Assembly: GCA_021325365.1 (NCBI GenBank)
Contig: JAJPHF010000051.1
Span: forward strand, 1 to 64,000
Direction: 5' to 3'
Source of the DNA: Pseudomonadota bacterium
Lineage (GTDB): Bacteria > Chloroflexota > UBA6077 > JAJPHF01
DNA length: 64,000 nucleotides
The position numbers were made by a program, and so were the translations under genes. The notes under the pieces were generated by a model, which ran no database searches, had not been told where the DNA came from, and saw only the letters and a list, made by a program, of their open reading frames with translations. Positions 48,979 through 57,821 of this stretch are shown here, one piece after another; positions within the stretch are counted from its first letter, which is position 1; the number at the start of each line of letters is the position of its first letter.

Positions 48979-50328
48979 TCAGCCGCGTGTCCACCAGACG
49001 CCGAGGCGGAGGTAGAGCTGCTGGAGCGGCGTGGCGTCGGGGAACGCCTGGGGGATGAGCGCGGCATAGCCCGCATCGGGGTAGGCGCGGGCGGCGCGGG
49101 CGAGCAGCGGCGCTAGCGCGCGGCCGTCGAAGTCGAGATCGGGGTAGGGCCAGGGCGCGGCGCCGGTGGCAAACGGCACGAGGTAGTCGAGCGCGGCGCG
49201 GATGCCGCGCCCGTCGGGCGTCTCGTAACCCCAGAGATCGACGCCCGCGCGCGCGCCGAGCAGCGCCAGCGCCGTCAGGGCCTCCAGGTTGAAGGCGCTG
49301 TAGTGGAAGGGGCGGGTGCGCGCCAGCTCGCGGGGCTGGCGGCCGTCCGGCTCGATCTGGCTGGCGATGAGCGCCGGGCCCCGCTCAGCCGTGGTCGGCC
49401 GCGCCACGCTGTCCTGGCCCGTGAACAGCGCGTAGGCGGCGACCTGGGCGGCGTACCAGCTACCGTGGTTGTTCGGCGCGCGCGCCTCCTGCTGGCCGGC
49501 CGGGCTCTGCTGGAGCCAGGCGAGGAAGGCGGCGAACCAGGCGCGCAGGGCCGCGTCGTCGGCCGCGCTCCAGGCTAGGGCGCCGCCGAGCAGCGTGGCG
49601 GCATCGGTCACGGCGATGAATTGGCGGGCGTCGATGATCCCCGTGCCGCGCTCGCCGGGCCGCCCGGGGACAGTCTGCGAGTAGCGCATATGAGGGTTCA
49701 TGCGCGTGGCGGGGTCGAGGAACCAGGTGCGGATGAGCAGCGCGGCGTGGTCGGCATAGCGGGGGTCGTCCGTGAGGTAGTAGGCGACGCCGAGGGTGCC
49801 GACGCTCTTGGTCAGCTGGTCGAGGGCGGCGAAGTCGTAGGTGTTGTCGCGGGACTGGGGGTTGACCTCGCCGTCGCGCTGGACGTAGGGGAGGCCGTCG
49901 GGGGTGTCGGGGTTCGGCCACCAATAGGGGCCGACGCTGTAGTAGTCGTGGGGGTCGCCGCTGGGCGGGGTAGCGGTCTTGTCCATGACGGAGAAGGGGC
50001 CGGCGGCCAGGGCGCGGTCGGCCGCGCGGCCGAGCGCCGCCAGGGCGGGATCGGGCGAGCGGTGCGGCGCCTCGCCGCCGGCCGCGGTGGCGCGGCCGTC
50101 ACTCGGGGTAGCCAGGCTAGCGTCGCGGAGGGATTGGAGCGCCGCCGGGTCGAGCAGCAGGACCGCGGGCACGGCCTGGTCGAGGACGCGCGGCAGCGAG
50201 GGCCCGCTGAGCCACTTTGGCCCGCGGACGCGCGGCAGCGAGGCAGTGTCGGCGGGCGGGGCCGCGCCCCCACCCAGGCCGACGACGGCCGCCGCGAGCA
50301 GCGCCTTGAGCAGCGCGCGCCGGCGCAT
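48979..50328 (-). CDS. Alginate lyase-like secreted protein (PF05426 type)
   Basis: A 449-residue exported protein with a Tat/Sec-like leader (MRRRALLKALLAAAVVGLGG). The (alpha/alpha) toroid is shown by DYYSVGPYWWPNPDTPDGLPY, TGIIDARQFIAVTDAATLL, ARAPNNHGSWYAAQVAAYAL (the conserved NNHGSW motif) and LARTRPFHYSAFNLEALTAL. These match the alginate-lyase superfamily that degrades uronate polymers in the periplasm or outside the cell. The natural substrate is not proved. It converges with the SDR gene. A Pro/Ala spacer of about 60 residues precedes the fold. Confidence 0.88.
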   Translation of the reverse strand: MRRRALLKALLAAAVVGLGGGAAPPADTASLPRVRGPKWLSGPSLPRVLDQAVPAVLLLDPAALQSLRDASLATPSDGRATAAGGEAPHRSPDPALAALGRAADRALAAGPFSVMDKTATPPSGDPHDYYSVGPYWWPNPDTPDGLPYVQRDGEVNPQSRDNTYDFAALDQLTKSVGTLGVAYYLTDDPRYADHAALLIRTWFLDPATRMNPHMRYSQTVPGRPGERGTGIIDARQFIAVTDAATLLGGALAWSAADDAALRAWFAAFLAWLQQSPAGQQEARAPNNHGSWYAAQVAAYALFTGQDSVARPTTAERGPALIASQIEPDGRQPRELARTRPFHYSAFNLEALTALALLGARAGVDLWGYETPDGRGIRAALDYLVPFATGAAPWPYPDLDFDGRALAPLLARAARAYPDAGYAALIPQAFPDATPLQQLYLRLGVWWTRG

Positions 50329-50397
50329 GGCCGCTCCTCATTCGGCGCCGCGACCGCGCCCGGCCGCGGCCCTACCCCGGTATTATGCGCGACCCGG

Positions 50398-50829
50398 TCA
50401 CGCGGGAAGCTGGAGGCTGCCGTCGGCGGCCAGCGGGAAGCCGGGGTTCCAGGCGACTTCCCAAGGGTAGCCGTCGGGGTCGGCGAAGTAGCCCGAGTAG
50501 CCGCCCCAGTCGGCCGCCGTGCCAGCCTTCAGCAACCGCCCGCCCGCGGCGACCGCCTCGGCGAGCACGGCGTCGACCGCCTCGCGGCTGGGCACGTTGT
50601 GCGCGAGCGCGATGCCGGCGAAGCCGGAGCCGTCGGGCGGCAGGTGCGCGTCCGCGGCGAGCGCGGCGCGCGACCAAAGCGCGAGGACGGGGCCGCCGGT
50701 GCGGAAGAAGGCGACGACGCCGTCCACGCTGGCGCTGGAGAGCGGGAAGCGCAGCCCGTCGCGGTAGAAGCGCAGCGCGCGCTCCAGGTCGGCTACGCCT
50801 AGCGTGATCATGCTGATGCGCGGGTCCAC
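50398..50829 (-). CDS. VOC/glyoxalase-family protein
   Basis: A 143-residue VOC protein of two beta-alpha-beta3 modules: MITLGVADLERALRFYRDGL (N-module), and GYSGYFADPDGYPWEVAWNP (C-module; the terminal Glu is a usual metal ligand). VAFFRTGGPVLALWSR gives the second strand. It is probably a small metal-dependent lyase, dioxygenase or resistance protein; the substrate is unknown. GTG at 50829 follows GGGGAGGG; a further upstream ATG adds 32 unrelated residues. It has no functional neighbours. Confidence 0.85.
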   Translation of the reverse strand: MDPRISMITLGVADLERALRFYRDGLRFPLSSASVDGVVAFFRTGGPVLALWSRAALAADAHLPPDGSGFAGIALAHNVPSREAVDAVLAEAVAAGGRLLKAGTAADWGGYSGYFADPDGYPWEVAWNPGFPLAADGSLQLPA

Positions 50830-51191
50830 GATGCCCTCCCCGTCGGCTGATCTATAGCGGTATGCCGCCGGGCTGAGCGGCCGGCGGACGCCGGGGGCTG
50901 CGGCCTGCGGGCCGCCGGCGGCCACGAGACCCGCCCCTACGCGACGACAGCCTGCTAAAACCCGTGCCTACGACTCGGCGGCCGCTCGCCTTGCGGGCAA
51001 CCTGCCCTTTTCAGAGGCCGGCCGCGCGCGTTGCGGGCCGCCCGCGCGCGCTCTCCAACATGGGCGATGCGGCGGCCCCTGCCGCGTGAATCCACTCCTC
51101 GAGGCGCCCTGCCGTCCGGAATGGACAGGCAGTGACGCCGGCTGCCGCCGTGATGAGCCCGCGCTGCCCGGGTCAGGCGGGCGTGGGCGGG

Positions 51192-52442
51192 CTAGGGCGG
51201 CTGGGCGTAGAGCTGGTCGACGAAGCCGCTGGCGTCGAGCTGCTGGACGAGGCTCAGGTCGACGAGGCGGTCGGGGTTGGCGGTCTTCGCGGAGGGTTGC
51301 TCCTCGACGAGCGAGTCGAGCACGCCCTGCATGGCGCCGGGCGTGGGCACGGGCACGCGCGGGAGCTGCGGCGCGTAGAACTCGTAGGCGGCGCGGGCGT
51401 AGTCGGGGTCGTCGATCTTGGCCCACTCGGCGATGGCCCGCGCGCCCTCGTCGGGATGCGTCTTGAAGTAGTGGATGCCCTCGACGTAGGCGCGCATGAA
51501 GCGGTCGTAGAAGTCGGCCTCGCGCGCCAAGTCGCCGCGGCGCGCGGCGACGCCGTTGTTGGCGTAGGCGAGGTCTAGCTTCGTGAGGTCGGCCAGCACG
51601 GCGAAGTTGCCCTGGGCGATGGGCGCGGGCAGGGGCACGTTCAGCACCGTGCCGACCGCGGCGCCGTTGACGAGCGCCACCGTGCGCGCGTCGTTGCCCG
51701 CCCCGGCCGGCAGGATCGTGACGTCGCGGTCGGGCTCCAGCCCCCACTGGCGCAGGACCAGCCGGATGGCGGTGTCGGCCAGCGCGCCCTTGCGCGTGCC
51801 GCTCACCGCCTTGCCGCGCAGGTCCTCGGGCCGGTGGATGTCGGGCGTGGTCACGAAATAGTAGTCGAAGCGGTTGCTCTGGACGGCGATCACGGCGACG
51901 TCGGCGCCCTCCAGCGCGGCGCTGACGAACGCCGGCACGCCGCCGACCAGGACGGGCACGGTGCCCGAGACGAGCGCGGCCATCGAGTTCGTGCCGCCGC
52001 CGATGTACTGAAGCTCGGGGTCGAGCCCGTACTTGAGGAAGATACCGGCGTCCTTGGTGGCCTGGATGTTCCCGTTCGTGGGCGAGATGGAGCTGAGGCC
52101 GAGGACGAACGACACGGGTGCGGGCGGCGCGGGGCTGGCGGGGCTCGCCGCCGGGGCGGCCGCGGCCGGTGCGCTGGCCGGGCTCCCGCCGGGATCGGCG
52201 GGCTGGGCGACAGGCGCCGGCGCGGCGGCCGGGCCGCAGGCGGTGAGGCCGAGCGCCAGCGCGAGCAGGAGCGCCAGGATGGGGGCGGCGGGCGCGCGGC
52301 GGGTGGACGCGCGGCCGGCGCGCGCGCCGAATCGCGCCCCTACGGCGGCCGGCCGGGGCCGCGCGGTGTCGCGCCGGCCGGGCCGACGCTGGCAGGCGCC
52401 GCGCCAGGATCGTGCGAGGTCAGGCTGAGGCGCGCAACGCAT
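51192..52442 (-). CDS. ABC transporter substrate-binding lipoprotein (NMT1/TauA type)
   Basis: A 416-residue lipoprotein. A long Arg-rich N-terminus (about 50 residues) precedes the hydrophobic core LLALALGLTAC with lipobox Cys near residue 69, then an Ala/Pro linker. The binding domain shows FVLGLSSISPTNGNIQATKD, GTNSMAALVSGTVPVLVGG, RPEDLRGKAVSGTRKGALAD and C-terminal PDRLVDLSLVQQLDASGFVD. The ATG at 52442 has GGAG at normal distance; the long Arg-rich leader suggests a later start may exist. It follows the amidohydrolase gene by 23 bases, so it is probably in the same operon. The ligand is unknown. Confidence 0.88.
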   Translation of the reverse strand: MRCAPQPDLARSWRGACQRRPGRRDTARPRPAAVGARFGARAGRASTRRAPAAPILALLLALALGLTACGPAAAPAPVAQPADPGGSPASAPAAAAPAASPASPAPPAPVSFVLGLSSISPTNGNIQATKDAGIFLKYGLDPELQYIGGGTNSMAALVSGTVPVLVGGVPAFVSAALEGADVAVIAVQSNRFDYYFVTTPDIHRPEDLRGKAVSGTRKGALADTAIRLVLRQWGLEPDRDVTILPAGAGNDARTVALVNGAAVGTVLNVPLPAPIAQGNFAVLADLTKLDLAYANNGVAARRGDLAREADFYDRFMRAYVEGIHYFKTHPDEGARAIAEWAKIDDPDYARAAYEFYAPQLPRVPVPTPGAMQGVLDSLVEEQPSAKTANPDRLVDLSLVQQLDASGFVDQLYAQPP

Positions 52443-52465
52443 CTCGTGCTCCGACAAGTCCGCCG

Positions 52466-53575
52466 CTACCGCGCCGCCGGCACCGCCAGGCCGTAGAGGC
52501 GGAGGGCGTTGTCGCACATGAGCTTGCGCTTCTGGGCGAGCGACACGTCGTCGCGCGCGACCATCGCGCGCACGGTGTTGGGGAACTTGCAGTCGCTGTG
52601 GTTGTAGTCGGAGGCGAAGACGACCCGGTCCTCGCCCAGCATGCCGAGCACCCACGGAAGGGTGCGCTCGTCGGGCTCGAACGAGTAGTAGCACTGCTCG
52701 GAGCGCATGTACTCGCCTGGCTCGCGGGTGAGCCAGGGCACGCACGGCTGCATGTACTCGTAGTGCTCGTCGAGCCGCTCGATCCAGTAGGGGACCCAGC
52801 CGGCGCCGGCCTCGAGGAAGGCGACGCGGAGGTTGGGGTGGCGCTCCAGCACGCCGCCCGACACGATGCACAGCGCGGCGATCATCTGCTCGAAGGCGTG
52901 GGTGACGACATGGACCATGTAGGCGTTGGTGAAGCGGTCGGCGGCCGCGGCGGGCCGCCCGGCACCGACGTGGACGCAGACCGGCACGCCGAGGCGCTCG
53001 GCCTCGGCGAAGAACGGCTCCAGCGCCGGGTCGTCGAGGTTGCGGCCGCCGCTGTGGGCCGGCGTGCCGACGGCGACGAAGCCGAGGTCGCGCACGGCGT
53101 GGCGCAGCTCCTCTACGGCGGCGGGCGGGTCCTGGATCGGCACGAGCGCAACGCCCTTGAGGCGCGCGGGGTCGGCGGCGCAGTACTCGGCGAGCCAGTC
53201 GTTGTAGACGCGCGCGGTGGCAGCGGCCAGCTCGGCGTCGTCGAAGAACGGCAGGCTGAGGAACACGCTCGTGCCGAACAGCACGGCCAGGTCGATTCCT
53301 TCGAGGTCCATGTCCTGGAGGCGCCGCACGGGGTCGTGCATGCCGGTCGTTTCGGCCGGGCGACGGCTGCGCGCCCCGCCGGCCTGGCCGGTGCCGCGTC
53401 CCTCCGGCTTCGGCCACAGCTTGCCCTCGGCGAGGAGGCGGGGGAAGCCGCGGTTGTCGGGGACCACGCGGGGCGCCCGCTCGCGCACGGACGGCGCGAT
53501 GCGCGCGGCCCAGTCGATGTTCAGCTCCTGCACGTGCCCGTCGGCGTCGACGACGGGAAAACCCAGCGCGCTCAT
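52466..53575 (-). CDS. Amidohydrolase (ACMSD-like, TIM barrel)
   Basis: A 369-residue metal-dependent hydrolase. VVDADGHVQE holds the first metal residues, VPVCVHVGAG the His after strand 5, and RVVFASDYNHSDCKFPN the Asp of the last strand. LRHAVRDLGFVAVGTPAHSG and the long FEQMIAALCIVSGGVLERHPNL match the aminocarboxymuconate-semialdehyde decarboxylase/gamma-resorcylate decarboxylase group. The reaction is probably decarboxylation or hydrolysis of an aromatic or cyclic acid; the substrate is unknown. It begins an operon with the SBP lipoprotein gene, which links it to uptake of that substrate, as an inference. Confidence 0.88.
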   Translation of the reverse strand: MSALGFPVVDADGHVQELNIDWAARIAPSVRERAPRVVPDNRGFPRLLAEGKLWPKPEGRGTGQAGGARSRRPAETTGMHDPVRRLQDMDLEGIDLAVLFGTSVFLSLPFFDDAELAAATARVYNDWLAEYCAADPARLKGVALVPIQDPPAAVEELRHAVRDLGFVAVGTPAHSGGRNLDDPALEPFFAEAERLGVPVCVHVGAGRPAAAADRFTNAYMVHVVTHAFEQMIAALCIVSGGVLERHPNLRVAFLEAGAGWVPYWIERLDEHYEYMQPCVPWLTREPGEYMRSEQCYYSFEPDERTLPWVLGMLGEDRVVFASDYNHSDCKFPNTVRAMVARDDVSLAQKRKLMCDNALRLYGLAVPAAR

Positions 53576-53793
53576 CAGCGTACTCCCGCGGCGGTGTGCG
53601 GCCCGCCCCTGGCGCGGCCGTCGGCGCTAAGCGGCGCACCGGCCAGGACAGCAACTCGGTTGGTCGCGCAACTATGCCCCGCGCCTCGCAACGTGTCAAG
53701 GCGCAGCGGGGCCTTCCTGGCAGGCGGCGGTGGCATGCAGCCTGCGTATCTCGCCGGGGCGAGCCCCTACGAGCACGACAGGAGGTTAGGACG

Positions 53794-54021
53794 ATGGCGC
53801 AGCGCGATCAGAGCACCGACTTCCGCGACCCGGGCGCCAAGAAGGAAGCCCATCTGGCGAACGAGCGCGATGCCCACCGGGCAGCGGGCCCTGACCGCAT
53901 GCCGACCCCCGAGGAGGAGGAGGCCGCGGAGCGGGCGAAGATGCCGGCCGGCACGGCCAAGGCCTACGAGGAGGCGCTGGAGCGCGGCGCCCACCAGAAG
54001 GGCGAGGGGCGCATCGAATAG
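53794..54021 (+). CDS. Small hydrophilic charged protein (75 aa)
   Basis: A 75-residue protein with almost no hydrophobic residues, rich in Glu, Ala, Lys and Arg: MAQRDQSTDFRDPGAKKEA, PTPEEEEAAERAKMPAGTA, then KAYEEALERGAHQKGEGRIE. It is probably disordered or helical and might be a stress-type (hydrophilin-like) protein. The ribosome-binding site AGGAGGTTAGGACG is excellent. It ends before a 22-bp terminator hairpin. The family is not recognised. Confidence 0.7.
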   Translation: MAQRDQSTDFRDPGAKKEAHLANERDAHRAAGPDRMPTPEEEEAAERAKMPAGTAKAYEEALERGAHQKGEGRIE

Positions 54022-54030
54022 TAGCTGGCT

Positions 54031-54077
54031 GGCAGCACAAGAGGGACGCGCCGTAGGCGCGTCCCTCTTGTGCTGCC
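54031..54077. terminator. Bidirectional hairpin terminator
   Basis: Perfect 22-bp stem (54031-54052 with 54056-54077) and a GTA loop, between the convergent 75-aa ORF and rhodanese genes. Confidence 0.85.
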
Positions 54078-54093
54078 GGGAACGGGCGAACGG

Positions 54094-54492
54094 TTAGCTG
54101 CCGCCCTCGACGGGCAGGCCGGCGTTCTTCCAGCCGGTGGTGCCGCCGTCGATCATCGCCACGTTCGTGAACCCCATGTCCTTGAGCAGCTTCGCCGCCA
54201 GCGCCGCCTGGCCGCCGCCGCCGCAAGTCGTGATGACGGCGCGCCCGCGGTCTTGCAGGCGCTCGTCGCGCATGCGCTCGGGCAGCTCCTGGTCGGCCTT
54301 GATGGGAAGGACGCCCAGCGGCACGTTGACGGCGCCCGGGATCACGCCGAGGGGCTGCAGGTCGGTCGGCTCGCGCACGTCGACGACGAGCGCGTTCGGG
54401 TCCTGCTGCATGCGCTGCTGGGCATCCTGTGGGCTGAGCACCGTCACCGCGTCGCGCGCCTCGGCGACCATCTGCCGGAAGGTCTTTGCCAT
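54094..54492 (-). CDS. Rhodanese-like sulfurtransferase domain protein
   Basis: A 132-residue single rhodanese domain. NALVVDVREPTDLQPLGVIP is the conserved first half, and the active-site loop is TTCGGGGQAALAA with the expected catalytic Cys. VAMIDGGTTGWKNAGLPVEGG closes the fold. It transfers sulfur from thiosulfate or persulfides in the cytosol, or acts in sulfide or cyanide handling. It is a single gene, divergent from perR by 240 bases. Confidence 0.92.
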   Translation of the reverse strand: MAKTFRQMVAEARDAVTVLSPQDAQQRMQQDPNALVVDVREPTDLQPLGVIPGAVNVPLGVLPIKADQELPERMRDERLQDRGRAVITTCGGGGQAALAAKLLKDMGFTNVAMIDGGTTGWKNAGLPVEGGS

Positions 54493-54666
54493 GGGGACCT
54501 CCTCCTTACCGCGCCGCGCGGCGGGCGCGCGGCGTCCGCGGGCAGGCCTGAATCCGTAAAGACACTATAGCGGTTGTACCTGGCCGGCGCGCGCCGGCGC
54601 CAGTGGACGGGCCCGCGCCGGCGCGGACGCGGGACGCGGCAGGCCGGGAAATACGGCTCGCGCCTC

Positions 54667-54696
54667 TTGACGCCCCCCGGCGGGACTCGCTATCCT
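54667..54696 (+). promoter_or_regulatory. Sigma70-type promoter of perR
   Basis: TTGACG at 54667-54672 and TATCCT at 54691-54696 with 18 bases between. It lies directly upstream of two PerR boxes and about 40 bases before the perR start codon. Confidence 0.65.
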
Positions 54697-54700
54697 TGGT

Positions 54701-54732
54701 TTAGACTTATTCTAAGATTGGACTAATTCTAG
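54701..54732. promoter_or_regulatory. Two PerR/Fur-type operator boxes
   Basis: TTAGACTTATTCTAA (54701-54715) and TTGGACTAATTCTAG (54718-54732) each fit a 7-1-7 inverted repeat near the PerR consensus TTATAATNATTATAA. Both overlap the expected transcription start of the perR-rbr locus, so the regulator should repress its own promoter and be relieved by peroxide. Confidence 0.8.
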
Positions 54733-54735
54733 ACG

Positions 54736-55206
54736 ATGGCGGCGGAGACACAGCGGTACGCGGCGCTTGCCGACGCGCTAGCGCGGAAGGGCCACCGGCT
54801 CACGCCCCAGCGCGAGGCGGTGCTGCGCGTGCTAGCGGCGTCCGCTGAGCATCCGAGTGTCGAGCAGCTTTACGCGCAAGCCCGCCGGCGGTGCCGCTCG
54901 ACCAGCCGCGCCACCGTCTACAACACGCTCAGCGTGCTCAAGCAATTGGGCGAGATCGTCGAGCTGGAGTTCGCGGGGGGGGGCAACCGTTACGACGCTC
55001 GTACCCCCGAGCCGCACCCGCACCTGGTGTGTACCCGGTGCGGGCGCATCGACGACTTCGATCCAGCCGAGCTGCGCATGGCCCTCGCGGCCGCGGCTGC
55101 CAGCAGTGGCTACCGCGTGACGGGTCGCCGGCTCGACTTCTACGGCGAGTGCCCCGGCTGTCAGGGCCAGCGCGCTGACCCGGGGCCGGCGGCGGCTCGC
55201 GCGTAG
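54736..55206 (+). CDS. perR: PerR-like Fur-family peroxide regulator
   Basis: A 156-residue Fur-family repressor. The winged helix is LTPQREAVLRVLAASAEHPS through RATVYNTLSVLKQLGEIVE. The structural zinc is held by CTRCG and CPGCQ. Regulatory-metal residues appear as His in AEHPSVEQ, Asp in NRYDAR (PerR-like), HPH in EPHPHLVC, and Asp in DDFDPAEL; this set favours PerR over Fur. When Fe-loaded it would be oxidised by H2O2 and release DNA. Its promoter carries two operator boxes. rbr follows after about 75 bases and is probably under the same control. Confidence 0.88.
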   Translation: MAAETQRYAALADALARKGHRLTPQREAVLRVLAASAEHPSVEQLYAQARRRCRSTSRATVYNTLSVLKQLGEIVELEFAGGGNRYDARTPEPHPHLVCTRCGRIDDFDPAELRMALAAAAASSGYRVTGRRLDFYGECPGCQGQRADPGPAAARA

Positions 55207-55281
55207 CCAACCGAGGGGGAGGGGCAGGCCCGCGTGGGGCGGGTCTGATCCGAGACCAGACTGCCAGAAAGGGAGGACCCT

Positions 55282-55704
<423 letters not shown>

Positions 55705-55719
55705 GGCCCGCGGCAAGGC

Positions 55720-55746
55720 GGGGCTCTGGGGCGTCCCCAGAGCCCC
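55720..55746 (+). terminator. Hairpin between rbr and the Fe-S/CCG gene
   Basis: Twelve-base-pair perfect stem GGGGCTCTGGGG / CCCCAGAGCCCC with a CGT loop. No T-tract. It may be a partial terminator or mRNA-stabilising structure that tunes downstream expression. Confidence 0.6.
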
Positions 55747-55849
55747 ACGGCCAGCAACGGCCAGGGTGCGGCCGCGGCGGGGAGCGAGTGGCTTCCCCCG
55801 CGGCCGCCTTGTCCTCGCGGAGTCTGGAAAGGTAGCACGAGGAGCGAGC

Positions 55850-57154
55850 ATGGCTACGGATCTCGGCGGGCTCCAGCCGACGCGCGTGGAGCACCTCGAC
55901 GCAGCGTACTGGGACGTGGAGGCGCTGGACCGCGAGCAGCGGCGCCAGTTCGAGGTCTGCCACGGCTGCCGCCTGTGCTACAACCTGTGCCCGGCGTTCC
56001 CGCAGCTGTTTACGTACATCGACGACGAGGTGGACGGCGAGACGGAGCGGCTCACGCACGCGCAGATGCGGCACGTGGATGATCTGTGCTACGAGTGCAA
56101 GCTGTGCTTCATCATCTGTCCGTACACGCCGCCCCACGAGTTCGCCGTCGACATCCCGCGGCTGGTGCTGCGCGCCAAGGCGGTGAACACCCGCCAGACG
56201 GAGCCGGGGATCGGCTCGCGGCTGCTGTCCAACCCCGACCTGCTGGGGCGGCTGGGCTGCGCGACGGCGCCGCTGGCGAACGCGGCCAACGAGAGCCCGC
56301 TTGCCCGCCAGCTAATGCAGCGGACGCTGGGCATCGACCCGCGCGCGAAGCTGCCGCGGTTCGCGGGCCAGACGTTCGCGAGCTGGTGGGCGCACCGCAC
56401 CCCGCCGGCGACGAAGGGCACGAACGGCAAGGTGGCTTTCTTCTACAGCTGCCTCGTGAACTACTACCAGCCGCAGGTCGGCGTGGCGGCCGTGAAGACG
56501 CTGGAGCGCAGCGGCGTCGAGGTGATCTGTCCGCCGCAGAACTGCTGCGCCATGCCGGCGCTGGACGAGGGGCGGCTGGACTTCGCGCTGGGCCACATGG
56601 AGCGCAACGCCGCGCGGCTGGCCGCGGCCGTGCGCGAGGGCTACGAGGTGGTGGTGCCCGAGCCGACGTGCGGCATGATGCTGCGCAAGGAGTACGCGGA
56701 CTACTTGCACAGCGAGGACGCGCGGCTGGTGGCCGAGCACACCTTCGACCTGGCCGAGTACCTGATACGCCTGAACCGCGAGGGCAAGCTGAACAAGGAC
56801 TTTGACTACGCGCCCGGCAAGATCGCCTACCACATGCCGTGCCACCTGAAGTACCAGGCGATCGGCCGCCGCTCGGTCGACCTGCTGAAGCTGATTCCGG
56901 GCGCCGAGGTGCAGCTCGTCGACCGCGGCTGCTCCGGCCACGACGGCACCTGGGCGATGAAGACCGACTACCACGCCCTGTCGCTGAAGGTGGGCGCCAA
57001 GTTGTTCCAGGGCATCCGCGACGCCGGCGCGAACGTCGTTGCCACGGACTGCTCGCTGGCCGCGCTCCAGATCGAGGAGGGCACCGGCGAGCCGGTGGTC
57101 CACCCGATTGAGATCGTCTGGGCGGCCTACGCCGACACGGAGGAGCCAACCTAA
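55850..57154 (+). CDS. Fe-S oxidoreductase (double [4Fe-4S] ferredoxin plus CCG domains)
   Basis: A 434-residue protein. CHGCRLCYNLCP and CYECKLCFIICP (Cys-x2-Cys-x2-Cys-x3-Cys-Pro) bind two [4Fe-4S] clusters. The rest has two CCG-type segments, ICPPQNCCAMPAL and VDRGCSGHDGTWAM, with a linker NKDFDYAPGKIAYHMPCHLKY between, as in HdrB/GlpC-type electron-transfer proteins. This family with DUF3501 and rubrerythrin recurs as a neighbourhood, suggesting it delivers electrons to rubrerythrin. ATG at 55850 follows GAGGAGCGAGC. DUF3501 overlaps its stop. Confidence 0.92.
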   Translation: MATDLGGLQPTRVEHLDAAYWDVEALDREQRRQFEVCHGCRLCYNLCPAFPQLFTYIDDEVDGETERLTHAQMRHVDDLCYECKLCFIICPYTPPHEFAVDIPRLVLRAKAVNTRQTEPGIGSRLLSNPDLLGRLGCATAPLANAANESPLARQLMQRTLGIDPRAKLPRFAGQTFASWWAHRTPPATKGTNGKVAFFYSCLVNYYQPQVGVAAVKTLERSGVEVICPPQNCCAMPALDEGRLDFALGHMERNAARLAAAVREGYEVVVPEPTCGMMLRKEYADYLHSEDARLVAEHTFDLAEYLIRLNREGKLNKDFDYAPGKIAYHMPCHLKYQAIGRRSVDLLKLIPGAEVQLVDRGCSGHDGTWAMKTDYHALSLKVGAKLFQGIRDAGANVVATDCSLAALQIEEGTGEPVVHPIEIVWAAYADTEEPT

Positions 57155-57735
57155 TGCAACCCATTACGCGCACCGACGTGCGCTCGCTGGAAGACTACGA
57201 GCTGATGCGGGCGGACTTCCGCCAGCACGTGCGCGACGTGAAGGAGCCGCGGCGGGTGGCGGTGGGCGACGCTATCGCCCTGACCTTCGAGAACCGCGAC
57301 ACGGCGCTGTTCCAGATCCAGGAGATGCTGCGGACGGAGCGCATCTTCGAGCCGCACCGCATTCAGGAAGAGATCGACATCTACAACGACCTGGTGCCCG
57401 GCCCGAACGAGCTGGTGGCCACCATGTTCATCGAGATCGCCGACATGGACGAGCTGCGGCGGCGGCTGCCGCAGCTGGTGAACGTCGAGCACGCGGTCTG
57501 GCTGGACTTGGGGGCGCACCAGATCCACGGGCAGGCGGAGGAGGGGCGCAGCACCGAGGAGAAGACGAGCACGGTACACTACCTGCGCTTCGCGGTCCCG
57601 CCCGAGGCGGCCGCGGCGCTGCGCGACCCGAGCCAGCCGGCCCGCCTGCGGGTCGACCACCCGCACTACCAGGCGACCACCGAGCTGAGCCCCGCCACGC
57701 GCCGCGCGCTCGCCGACGACCTCGCGGCGAGCTAA
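57154..57735 (+). CDS. DUF3501 family protein
   Basis: A 193-residue protein that matches DUF3501: RTDVRSLEDYELMRADFRQH, VGDAIALTFENRDTALFQIQ, RTERIFEPHRIQEEIDIYND and ATMFIEIADMDELRRRLPQL. It has no known catalytic residues. It is translated from an ATG sharing one base with the preceding stop codon, so translation is coupled to the Fe-S protein gene. Its conserved neighbourhood with rubrerythrin and Fe-S protein points to peroxide or oxygen tolerance, as an accessory factor of unknown role. Confidence 0.9.
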   Translation: MQPITRTDVRSLEDYELMRADFRQHVRDVKEPRRVAVGDAIALTFENRDTALFQIQEMLRTERIFEPHRIQEEIDIYNDLVPGPNELVATMFIEIADMDELRRRLPQLVNVEHAVWLDLGAHQIHGQAEEGRSTEEKTSTVHYLRFAVPPEAAAALRDPSQPARLRVDHPHYQATTELSPATRRALADDLAAS

Positions 57736-57763
57736 CCGCCGCGCGGGCGGAGGCGCTAGGACG

Positions 57764-57798
57764 CGCCCCCCGGGCCGATGCAGGTGGCCCGGGGGGCG
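57764..57798. terminator. Terminator of the peroxide-defence operon
   Basis: Thirteen-base stem CGCCCCCCGGGCC / GGCCCGGGGGGCG with a 9-base loop, followed on the plus strand by TT. It lies 28 bases after the DUF3501 stop and before the convergent hypothetical gene. Confidence 0.75.
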
Positions 57799-57821
57799 TT
57801 CGTCGTGGAGCGGGACGGCGA

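Noticed and set aside
52443..53699. N-terminal extension of the binding lipoprotein gene to 835 codons
   Set aside because: The extra 419 codons run through the amidohydrolase gene in another frame and are Arg-rich. The lipoprotein has its own ATG and signal peptide at 52442.
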